Below the pieces are notes generated by a model. That model did not search any database. It was not told where the DNA came from and saw only the letters and a list, made by a program, of their open reading frames with translations. Made by a program: the position numbers and the translations under genes. Shown here one piece after another: positions 1 to 5,369 of a DNA stretch of 9,849 nucleotides (its first letter is position 1; every line of letters begins with the position of its first letter). The stretch comes from Anaerolineales bacterium (GTDB lineage Bacteria > Chloroflexota > Anaerolineae > Anaerolineales > Villigracilaceae). The stretch covers positions 1 through 9,849 of the forward strand of contig WGAD01000280.1 in the NCBI GenBank assembly GCA_015489255.1, in the 5' to 3' direction.

Positions 1-32
1 AGGAATTGGCACGTTTGTTCGAAAACGGGCGC

Positions 33-62
33 AAAAAAAGCGCCCCCGCGTAGGAGGGCGCT
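33..62 (-). terminator. Intrinsic terminator of operon 2
   Basis: Read on the minus strand, a perfect 7-bp GC-rich stem (AGCGCCC pairing with GGGCGCT) can be extended by two more pairs across a bulged base. It is followed directly by seven T residues. It lies 21 bp after the stop codon of the dsrE2-like gene, the expected place for a rho-independent terminator ending the operon. A third copy of the arm (GGGCGC at 27-32) could pair with the middle arm, giving an alternative hairpin with the A/T tract as its loop. Confidence 0.9.
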
Positions 63-83
63 GCCAATGGAACTCAGGAGAGG

Positions 84-581
84 TTAGATGAAGACGATCT
101 GGGCGCCATCGGTCATGTCGATGAATTCGCCAGCGGTGACGATGCCGTCGAGGACGTCGAGGAAGTCGTCTTCTTCCAGGTTCATCATGTCCACGGTCAT
201 TTTGCAGGCGTACATGTTGGCGCCGGCGTCGTGCAGCATTTCGACCATTTCGCGGACGGAGGGGACTTCGATTTCGTCCATCTTCTTTTTCATCAGGGCG
301 GTGGCCACCGCCGTCATGCCGGGCAAGACGCCCATGATTTGCGGGATGCCGATGTTGACGGGGAAGCCCATCATGCCGGTTTTCATGCTGGTGTTGGCCA
401 CGGGGGCGATTTCCAGCTTGTCGACCCGGTCTTTGAGCACCATGTCCAGGCCCCAGAAGGTGTAGAAGATGGTCACGTCCACGCCGTTGCCGAGGGCAGC
501 CCAGCCCATGATCAACGCCGGGTAGGCCATATCCAGGTCGCCTTTGGAGCAGATGAAGGCAATGTGACGGTTTTCAGACAT
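84..581 (-). CDS. dsrE2: DsrE2-like sulfurtransferase (DrsE_2 family)
   Basis: A 165-residue protein of the DsrE/DsrF superfamily, DsrE2-like branch, whose members bind sulfane sulfur on cysteine and exchange it with TusA/rhodanese partners. Visible family features are the N-terminal strand with 'SKGDLDMAYPALI' (12-24), the 'FYTFWGLDM' segment (39-47), the hydrophobic 'PGMTAVATALMKKKM' stretch (87-101) and the late 'ACKMTVDMM' motif (125-133), where C126 is the likely sulfur-binding residue. The only other cysteine is C11. The start at 581 is chosen because an AAGGAG sits 9 bases upstream (591-596); an in-frame start at 644 would put that ribosome site inside the gene. It is the last gene of operon 2, 72 bp after the tusE-like gene, and a terminator follows. 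The family call is firm; the sulfur-transfer role and partner are inferred from family and neighbours. Confidence 0.88.
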   Translation of the reverse strand: MSENRHIAFICSKGDLDMAYPALIMGWAALGNGVDVTIFYTFWGLDMVLKDRVDKLEIAPVANTSMKTGMMGFPVNIGIPQIMGVLPGMTAVATALMKKKMDEIEVPSVREMVEMLHDAGANMYACKMTVDMMNLEEDDFLDVLDGIVTAGEFIDMTDGAQIVFI

Positions 582-590
582 AGTCCATTT

Positions 591-596
591 CTCCTT
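591..596 (-). promoter_or_regulatory. RBS deciding the dsrE2 start
   Basis: AAGGAG on the minus strand, 9 bases before the ATG at 581. It supports the 165-residue form over the longer open frame reaching 644. Confidence 0.75.
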
Positions 597-614
597 GCTA
601 AAGTGAGAGGAAAA

Positions 615-642
615 GGGGCGCGAGGCGTGCTGCCCGCGCCCC
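615..642 (-). other. Intercistronic hairpin between tusE and dsrE2
   Basis: On the minus strand GGGGCGCG pairs perfectly with CGCGCCCC (8 bp, all G-C) around a 12-base loop, followed by TTTT and then a C/T-rich stretch. It begins 12 bp after the tusE-like stop codon and ends before the dsrE2 ribosome site. The form is that of a weak terminator or an RNA-processing/stabilising stem that could set different levels of the two messages. The stem is seen; the function is inferred. Confidence 0.6.
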
Positions 643-653
643 ATCCGAGCCGA

Positions 654-956
654 TTAGATGCAGCCTTCCGGCTTGCCGAGGCCGGCGATCTTGGCGATTT
701 TCTTGGCCGGGCCTTTGGGGAAGAGCTTGAAGAGTTCTTTGGTGGTGACGCCCGTGCCGTTGGTGATCTGGCGCAGGGTGGGAGCTTTGCCGCTGTCGGC
801 TGCCGCTTCGCGCGCCCAACGGATGATTTCCCAGTGCTTTTCGGTCAGTTCGATGCCGACCTGTTCGGCCAGGGCTTTGGCGATCTCTTCGTTCCAGACG
901 CTGGGATCGGTCAGGAAGCCTTCATCGTTCAGGGGGAGGTTTTCAGGAATGGTCAT
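654..956 (-). CDS. tusE: TusE/DsrC-family sulfur relay protein
   Basis: A 100-residue protein of the TusE/DsrC/DsvC family, small cytoplasmic carriers that hold persulfide or trisulfide sulfur on a C-terminal cysteine. Family marks are 'DEGFL' (11-15), 'HWEIIRWARE' (41-50), the 'FPKGPAKK' segment (79-86) and the conserved tail 'IAGLGKPEGCI' with the penultimate cysteine C99. The second DsrC cysteine, normally 11 residues before the last one, is alanine here (A88). The protein is therefore of the single-cysteine TusE type and should not form the intramolecular disulfide of true DsrC. An AAGGAG lies 9 bases before the ATG, and the DUF1641 gene ends 29 bp upstream. In this operon it probably accepts sulfur from the DsrE2-like protein or from SQR-derived persulfide rather than serving tRNA thiolation, since no TusBCD or MnmA gene is present. 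That role is inference. Confidence 0.9.
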   Translation of the reverse strand: MTIPENLPLNDEGFLTDPSVWNEEIAKALAEQVGIELTEKHWEIIRWAREAAADSGKAPTLRQITNGTGVTTKELFKLFPKGPAKKIAKIAGLGKPEGCI

Positions 957-985
957 AGTTGGTTTCTCCTTCTTACTAAAGTGGA

Positions 986-1660
986 CTATTTGGGAACCTG
1001 GGGTGCATCGCCCAGGGCTTTCAACAGGTTGAGCATCCGGCTCAAGCCCTTGCGGACTTTGGGATCACGCATCTCGCGCAGCATGGTGAGGAGCGAGGCG
1101 TTTTCATCAGCCGGCGCTTCACGCAGGGCCTCCACGCTCTGGTTAGCCAGCGCCATGATCTCGGGTTGAGTCATGTTGCGAACGGTGTTGAGGATGAAGA
1201 CCACGTTATCTGCCAGGGCGCGGACGTCTTCTTCGGTGAATTCCGTGACAATGCGTTCGATAATGCCCCAGCCCTCGCGGGCGAAGGTGAAGTAGCCTTC
1301 ACGTTCCAGGCGGTCGAGTTCTTCAACAGCGGTGTTGAACATGGGGCGCATCAGGCGGTTCATTTCTTCGGCCAGGCCCATAATGGATTCCAACTGGTCG
1401 AGAGCTTTGAGCAGCAGGTGGGTGTCGCGCAGCAGACGCTTGAGCAGGAAGAAGAGGTCTTCGGCGGTGAATTCCGATCCGATCTCGGCCAGTTCGTCGA
1501 TGGCGAGCTTGAACATCTGGTTGCCGATGGGGATCAGGTCCCGTTTCAGTTCTTCCAGTTCGTCTGCGCGGCGGCGCTGCTCAGCCAGGTGTTCCTCGAT
1601 GCGGTCGAGGCGCGCCATCAGCAGGTTGAACTGTTCTTGGGTAATTGTGGCTTCGGTCAT
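986..1660 (-). CDS. DUF1641 family protein
   Basis: A 224-residue, almost entirely helical, soluble-looking protein with no cysteine and no signal peptide. Residues 5-45 are strongly charged and coiled-coil-like ('RLDRIEEHLAEQRRRADELEEL'-type heptads). The second half carries the DUF1641 signature: 'REGWGIIERIV.EFTEEDVRAL.DNVVFILNTV' ending in 'MTQPEIMALANQ'. An earlier segment, 'FTAEDLFFLLKRLL', resembles 'FTEEDVRALADNVV', hinting at an internal duplication. The biochemical function of DUF1641 is unknown to me; family members commonly sit beside formate dehydrogenase or SQR-like flavoprotein genes. Here it lies 10 bp after the SQR gene, with TAGGAGG before its ATG, and is followed by tusE. 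A scaffold or adaptor linking the membrane flavoprotein to soluble sulfur carriers is a reasonable guess but is not shown by the sequence. Confidence 0.85.
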   Translation of the reverse strand: MTEATITQEQFNLLMARLDRIEEHLAEQRRRADELEELKRDLIPIGNQMFKLAIDELAEIGSEFTAEDLFFLLKRLLRDTHLLLKALDQLESIMGLAEEMNRLMRPMFNTAVEELDRLEREGYFTFAREGWGIIERIVTEFTEEDVRALADNVVFILNTVRNMTQPEIMALANQSVEALREAPADENASLLTMLREMRDPKVRKGLSRMLNLLKALGDAPQVPK

Positions 1661-1670
1661 TGCGGGCCTC

Positions 1671-2906
1671 CTATGCCCATTTGCCGGCCATGCTCATCTG
1701 CGATTCGAAGGGCATCTCGCCGCCCTTGAGCAGGATGTTCCAGTACATCCAGCGGAACATCATCTTGCCCCAGTGGTTGGTGTGGGATTCTTGCAAGAGA
1801 GAGAAGGGGCCGAAACCGGGCAAGGGGTATTTGCCGGGCAGGGGTTCTACGTCGTAGTTGAAGTCGATCAGCACGCCCTTGTCAAAACCGGATTCAATGA
1901 AGCAGTTGGCGTGGCCGTCGAACTTGGGCAGGGGTTCCAGGCCTTCGATGGAGCGGAGCAGGTTTTCGATCACCACTTCCAGCATGAAGTGCGCCACGGA
2001 ACCGGCTTTGGACGCGGGCACGTTGCCGGCATCGCCGATGATGAAGATGTTTTCCCAATCGCGGCTGCGCAGGGTGTGCTTGTCGGTGGGGACGAAGTCC
2101 AGCTCGTCGCCCATGTTGGAGCGGGCGATGGCATCGGAACCTTTGTTGGTCGGGATCGTCACCAACAGGTCGTATTCGACTTCCTGTTCGTCGTAAGAGC
2201 GGATGACCTGTTTGGCATTGTCCACTTCCATGATGTTGAAGTCGGGCACCAGGTGGATGCCTTTTTCTTCCAGCATGCCGCCGAGGATGGCCGATGCGCG
2301 CGGTTTGGTGAAGGCACCGGGCAGGGGCGTAGCGTAGACGATTTCCACCTTGTCGCGGATGCCGCGCTCGTGGAAGAACCAGTCGGACAGGAAGAGGAAT
2401 TCCAGCGGGGCAACGGGGCACTTGATGGGCATTTCGGCCACGTTCAGCACCAGGCGGCCGCCTTTCCAGTACTTGAGGAAGTTCGCCAGTTTGACGGCGC
2501 CTTCCAGATTGTAGAAGGTGAAGATGTTCTTCTGCCAGCCGCCGCCATCTACCATCCCCTCGGTTTCCTCGGGGTGAATGTGGCTGCCGGTGGCGATGAC
2601 CAGGTAGTCGTAGTTGATGACTTTGTTGTCTTTGCGCAGGATGACCCGGCTTTTGTCCGGCTCGATGACTTCGATGTCGGAGAAGATGACTTCTACCGAG
2701 GGGGGCAGGAAGTTGCGTTTGGGCTTGATCACATCGCGCTGGCTGTAAATGCCAAAGGGGATGAAGAGGAAGCCGGGCTGATAGTAGTGCTTTTCATCGC
2801 GATCGACGATGATGATGCGCCATTCCTGGGGGTCCAGGTGATCGGCCATTTTGTTGGCGACCATTGTTCCGCCGGTGCCGGCGCCAAGGATAAGCAGAGT
2901 TTTCAT
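1671..2906 (-). CDS. sqr: Sulfide:quinone oxidoreductase-type flavoprotein
   Basis: A 411-residue FAD protein of the SQR/FCSD family. It has an N-terminal dinucleotide-binding 'GAGTGGT' (8-14), the 'VIATGSH' motif (103-109) and the second FAD motif 'IFIIGDAGN' (287-295). The redox cysteine C163 lies in the typical 'KCPVAPLEF' context, and the second cysteine C335 in 'NCFIESGFD'. These match the two cysteines that carry the sulfur bridge in characterised SQRs; no third cysteine is present. The C-terminus ('FGPFSLLQ', 'WGKMMFRWMYWNILL') is aromatic and amphipathic, as in SQRs that dip into the membrane to reach quinone. The likely reaction is sulfide to polysulfide or persulfide with electrons to quinone. 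The start codon is one base after the ArsR stop, with AGGAG inside the regulator's 3' end, so the two are translationally linked. A related pyridine-nucleotide-disulfide oxidoreductase is the main alternative. Confidence 0.88.
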   Translation of the reverse strand: MKTLLILGAGTGGTMVANKMADHLDPQEWRIIIVDRDEKHYYQPGFLFIPFGIYSQRDVIKPKRNFLPPSVEVIFSDIEVIEPDKSRVILRKDNKVINYDYLVIATGSHIHPEETEGMVDGGGWQKNIFTFYNLEGAVKLANFLKYWKGGRLVLNVAEMPIKCPVAPLEFLFLSDWFFHERGIRDKVEIVYATPLPGAFTKPRASAILGGMLEEKGIHLVPDFNIMEVDNAKQVIRSYDEQEVEYDLLVTIPTNKGSDAIARSNMGDELDFVPTDKHTLRSRDWENIFIIGDAGNVPASKAGSVAHFMLEVVIENLLRSIEGLEPLPKFDGHANCFIESGFDKGVLIDFNYDVEPLPGKYPLPGFGPFSLLQESHTNHWGKMMFRWMYWNILLKGGEMPFESQMSMAGKWA

Positions 2907-2907
2907 G

Positions 2908-3276
2908 TTAGTCCTTCTCCTGATGGGGTTTTGAGGATGGCAACGCGCCGTTGATCAATTGGGCGCGTTCTTGCATAAAATCGGACATGATATCGCGCAG
3001 CATGTTGAGGGCGTCGATGACGCGCGCATCTTTCAGGTGGTAGTAGACGTATTGGCCGTTGCGTTCCGATTCAACCAGGCCGACGGTGCGCAGCATTTTG
3101 AGGTGGCGGGAAATGGTAGGCTGGGGAATTTCCAGAGCGGCTACGATTTCGGAAACGGTCATCGTGCCTCCCGCCAGCGTGTAGAGAATCATGATGCGGG
3201 TGGAATCCGCCAGGCCGCTGCAAATGTTGGCATGCAGCCGGTTGATTTCTTCACGCAACAGCGGGTTGATCTTCAC
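2908..3276 (-). CDS. ArsR-family transcriptional regulator (operon 2)
   Basis: A 122-residue winged-helix repressor of the ArsR/SmtB family. The recognition region 'VSEIVAALEIPQPTISRHLKM' type (41-61) is followed by a wing ending in 'NGQYVYYHL' (73-81). The only cysteine, C19, lies just before the 'LADSTR' helix. The paralogue at the right end of the window has a cysteine at this site plus a second at the position of V86 here. The start is GTG at 3276, chosen from an AAAGGAG six bases upstream; no ATG fits as well. It is the first gene of operon 2 and sits directly before sqr, the usual place for a self-regulating sulfur sensor. The inducer could be sulfide/persulfide or a thiophilic metal; one cysteine per subunit does not decide this. 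Confidence 0.9.
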   Translation of the reverse strand: MKINPLLREEINRLHANICSGLADSTRIMILYTLAGGTMTVSEIVAALEIPQPTISRHLKMLRTVGLVESERNGQYVYYHLKDARVIDALNMLRDIMSDFMQERAQLINGALPSSKPHQEKD

Positions 3277-3299
3277 GGAAGGCTCCTTTTGGTTTTGAC

Positions 3300-3331
3300 C
3301 ATATTTACATATCTACTTGCGCGCATATCTA
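3300..3331 (-). repeat. 8-bp direct repeats, candidate ArsR operator
   Basis: Reading the minus strand in 8-base units gives TAGATATG, CGCGCAAG, TAGATATG, TAAATATG: two identical copies and one near copy in the same register. The block covers roughly +1 to +32 from the predicted minus-strand promoter, so bound protein would block initiation or early elongation. A weak ATAT-N4-ATAT dyad lies within it. Autoregulation by the ArsR gene 24 bp downstream is inferred from position. Confidence 0.5.
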
Positions 3332-3337
3332 TTGTGA

Positions 3338-3366
3338 ATTATAGAACGATGCGTGGTGGTTGCCAG
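3338..3366 (-). promoter_or_regulatory. Sigma70-type promoter of operon 2
   Basis: On the minus strand a -35 box CTGGCA (3361-3366, 4 of 6 matches) and a perfect -10 box TATAAT (3338-3343) are separated by 17 bases. The predicted start is near 3331, giving a leader of about 55 bases before the GTG of the ArsR gene. Confidence 0.65.
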
Positions 3367-3372
3367 TGATGT

Positions 3373-3401
3373 TTGTCATCGCTAGGGGTGAGTAATATAA
3401 T
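3373..3401 (+). promoter_or_regulatory. Near-consensus promoter facing right, no gene downstream
   Basis: On the plus strand TTGTCA (3373-3378, 5 of 6) and TATAAT (3396-3401, 6 of 6) are 17 bases apart. It lies back to back with the operon 2 promoter. The predicted start near 3408 points into the terminator hairpin and then the antisense strand of the YeeE-rhodanese gene; no convincing plus-strand gene follows. It may drive an antisense or small RNA, or be a chance match in AT-rich DNA. Confidence 0.45.
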
Positions 3402-3445
3402 AACATAATTTGGAGCAATTTAGTCGTTGTAAATAGAATTTTGAT

Positions 3446-3485
3446 AAGAAAAACGGGTGTGTCCAAAAGAGGTGACACACCCGTT
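3446..3485 (-). terminator. Intrinsic terminator of operon 1
   Basis: A perfect 12-bp inverted repeat (AACGGGTGTGTC with GACACACCCGTT, loop of 10) runs into TTTTT then CTTAT on the minus strand. It begins 22 bp after the stop codon of the YeeE-rhodanese gene, and separates operon 1 from the promoter of operon 2. On the plus strand no T tract follows the stem, so it should not terminate in that direction. Confidence 0.93.
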
Positions 3486-3507
3486 CGCGGAGAGAAAGAG
3501 AGGCGCG

Positions 3508-4740
3508 TTAGCCGCAGCCGCCGCTGGAGGGGCCTTTTTTGCGCTCCAGCTTGATCTTGGGTTCGTATTCCAGCTCCCATTCGTGCGGGAAGGGATTGGC
3601 AGCTTCCCATTGATCGCCGAGGGCAGCGCTGAAGGCGTAGCGAGGACGATCGTCCGCGGCCTGCGATAGGGGCTGGATGCCCTCTTCTTCGGCGGCGAAG
3701 ATGGAGAGCCAGTGGTTGACGCCGCCTTCCAGGATGTAGACGTTGGGCACGCTCTTGGCCTGGAGCGTCTTCCAGGCTTCGGTGGCCGCGGTCTCATCGT
3801 TGCTCATCACCACGATAACGGTCTGGTTGATGTCGGGGCGCAGGAGCAGCTCGTCGGCTACTTCCACCAGATCATCGGGTGATACGTTGCGCGCACCCTG
3901 GATGTGGAAGAGGTTGTAGTCAGATTCTGGCCGCACGTCGAGCATGACCACTTGCAGGGTGTCGTCGGCGATGCTGTCCAGCAGTTCGCCGGGGTGGATG
4001 TATACCGCGCGGCTGTCGAGCAGGGCCTGCTTCTCCGGTGCGATGCGGTTCCAGACTTCCTGTGGGGTTGGGTCGCCGACCAGGGCGATGACCAGGCTGA
4101 CCGCCAGCGGAACGAACCAGACGATGCTGCGGTACACACTGGGCGGCGTCTCTTCTCCACTCACGGCGGCCTGCAATTTTTCCATGACTACGTAGAAAAC
4201 GATCGCCAGCACGGCTACCATCAGCATGGCTACGCCGGTGGAAGTGTGGAAGAAGTCCATCAGCGTCAGGCGGCCAAAGTAACTGCCGTAATAGAAATTG
4301 CTGAAATAAGGCTCGGTGATGCCGAAGATGAATTCCCCGACCAGGCCGCCGATCACGAAGACGAGGGCGTCGATCTTCAGTGTGGCCGCGGCGACCATGG
4401 AGGTGCCGGGGCAGAACCCGCCGAGGATGAAGCCGACGCCCATGATCAGGCCGCCGATGATGCCCGGCCAGAGATAGGTGGGCGGCACCCAGATGAGGTT
4501 GTAATCCAGCCAGCCGAGGCGCACGGCGGCGAAGATCAGGGCCATGGCTACGCCGATCGCACCGAAGAAAGCCTTCACGACCCGCACATTGCGGAAGTAG
4601 AACTGCCCGGCCAGCACGGTGGACTTGTTGAAACCAGACATTTCCAGCCCGTAGCCGAAGCCGAAGCCAATCAGGAGGAAAACCAGGTATGTGCCCCATT
4701 TTCCCCACATGCCGAGTAAATCAAGCGGAAAGGTTGCCAT
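3508..4740 (-). CDS. YeeE/YedE transporter half fused to a rhodanese-like domain with C-terminal GGCG
   Basis: A 410-residue two-part protein. Residues 1-225 form a YeeE/YedE (sulfur transport) half with about six hydrophobic segments (near 15-34, 54-74, 93-112, 121-141, 164-185, 203-222) and the conserved cysteine C110 in 'GGFCPGTSMVAAAT'. Residues 240-350 are rhodanese-like, with 'LDVRPESDYNLFHIQGARNV' (267-286). The active-site loop, however, reads 'VVMSNDETAAT' (310-320) and has no cysteine, so classical rhodanese catalysis is unlikely. The protein ends in 'SSGGCG' with penultimate C409, resembling the GGCGG sulfur-carrying arm of SoxY. With six membrane segments and positive loops inside, the C-terminal domain would face outward, but this count is rough. 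The gene begins 9 bp after the other YeeE half, whose TAG stop overlaps its TAGGAG ribosome site, so the two halves are coupled and probably pair. The cargo is likely thiosulfate or another sulfur compound by family. Confidence 0.88.
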   Translation of the reverse strand: MATFPLDLLGMWGKWGTYLVFLLIGFGFGYGLEMSGFNKSTVLAGQFYFRNVRVVKAFFGAIGVAMALIFAAVRLGWLDYNLIWVPPTYLWPGIIGGLIMGVGFILGGFCPGTSMVAAATLKIDALVFVIGGLVGEFIFGITEPYFSNFYYGSYFGRLTLMDFFHTSTGVAMLMVAVLAIVFYVVMEKLQAAVSGEETPPSVYRSIVWFVPLAVSLVIALVGDPTPQEVWNRIAPEKQALLDSRAVYIHPGELLDSIADDTLQVVMLDVRPESDYNLFHIQGARNVSPDDLVEVADELLLRPDINQTVIVVMSNDETAATEAWKTLQAKSVPNVYILEGGVNHWLSIFAAEEEGIQPLSQAADDRPRYAFSAALGDQWEAANPFPHEWELEYEPKIKLERKKGPSSGGCG

Positions 4741-4749
4741 GGGGATCTC

Positions 4750-5301
4750 CTATATCCACAACTTGCGGAAGAAGTAGGCTACCAGGTAGGCCCCGCCGAA
4801 AATGGCGAAGACGATCGTCCAGCTGCCGGCGGAGAGCACGGCCCCGCCGCTCAGCCCCTGTCCGGAGGTGCAGCCACGGGCCAGCCGGGCGCCGTAGGTG
4901 AACAGCAGCCCGCCGAGGAAGGCCATCGTCAGGCGGGTGCGGTTGCTGATTTGCGGCCCCTTGTGGATTTCGGGGCGCACGCGCCCGCCGCGATACCCGG
5001 AGACGAAGCCGCCAATGAGCGAGCCGAGGGTCATCACCGGCAGGGTGGCGTCCAAGGGGTTGGCTGTGCCGCCGCCCCAATGGAGGAAATCGGGGACGCG
5101 GTCTACAAAACTCGGGGCGATCAAGTCGAGCAGAAAGACGCTGAAGCGCCCAATGGTGCCAGAGCCGCCCAGGCCGCTGCCGGTGATGAACAGCGCGGCA
5201 AAGAGCGTCAGCCCCAATACGATGCCGCCCAGGTAGGGATCAGCGTAAGGCTTTTCAGGCCGGTCGAAGATCTTTTGCCAAAAGGATTTTTTCGTTTCCA
5301 T
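4750..5301 (-). CDS. YeeE/YedE family transporter half
   Basis: A 183-residue membrane protein matching one half of the YeeE/YedE (sulfur transport, PF04143-type) fold. Characterised full-length YeeE imports thiosulfate through conserved cysteines. Hydrophobic segments lie near 23-43, 88-103, 126-140 and 158-177. The family motif 'GARLARGCTSGQGLSGGA' (137-154) contains the single cysteine, C144. At roughly half the usual YeeE length it needs a partner, and the next gene supplies the other cysteine motif. The ATG at 5301 is chosen because AGGAG lies 8 bases upstream; a longer in-frame reading to 5529 would overlap the preceding cytochrome gene. Placed after the octaheme and heptaheme cytochromes, it may take up the sulfur product they release. 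Substrate is by analogy only. Confidence 0.88.
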   Translation of the reverse strand: METKKSFWQKIFDRPEKPYADPYLGGIVLGLTLFAALFITGSGLGGSGTIGRFSVFLLDLIAPSFVDRVPDFLHWGGGTANPLDATLPVMTLGSLIGGFVSGYRGGRVRPEIHKGPQISNRTRLTMAFLGGLLFTYGARLARGCTSGQGLSGGAVLSAGSWTIVFAIFGGAYLVAYFFRKLWI

Positions 5302-5309
5302 GTTTGATA

Positions 5310-5314
5310 CTCCT
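5310..5314 (-). promoter_or_regulatory. RBS deciding the YeeE-half start
   Basis: AGGAG on the minus strand, 8 bases before the ATG at 5301. It rules against the longer in-frame start inside the upstream cytochrome gene. Confidence 0.75.
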
Positions 5315-5345
5315 GGGGGACGACGCGCTGCGGCGCGCCGCCCCC
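5315..5345 (-). other. GC-rich inverted repeat between cytochrome and YeeE genes
   Basis: Five C-G pairs (5315-5319 with 5341-5345) enclose a very GC-rich loop containing the perfect 10-bp palindrome CGGCGCGCCG (5331-5340). No T run follows on the minus strand, so it is not a standard terminator. It abuts the YeeE ribosome site and might stabilise the upstream message or slow YeeE translation. Confidence 0.4.
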
Positions 5346-5369
5346 GGTAGCCAGTTTTTCCAGTCCGTC

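Noticed and set aside
582..644. N-terminal extension of the DsrE2-like protein to a start at 644
   Set aside because: It would contain the AAGGAG ribosome site and the intercistronic hairpin, and the extra residues do not resemble the family.
231..1169. A 312-codon open frame on the plus strand
   Set aside because: It is antisense to three genes with clear family motifs (DsrE2, TusE, DUF1641) and shows no motif of its own.
1332..2954. A 540-codon open frame on the plus strand
   Set aside because: It is antisense to the DUF1641 and SQR genes, with the same low-complexity composition and no ribosome site or family motif.
3386..3440. A second minus-strand promoter in the AT-rich part of the gap
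   Set aside because: TATATT- and TTATTA-like boxes exist, but no -35 hexamer lies at 16-18 bases; TTGCTC is only 13 bases away.
3457..3669. A 70-codon plus-strand reading frame (GTG start) downstream of the plus-strand promoter
   Set aside because: It has no Shine-Dalgarno sequence, begins inside the terminator stem and runs antisense to the YeeE-rhodanese 3' end. The translation is alanine-rich shadow sequence.
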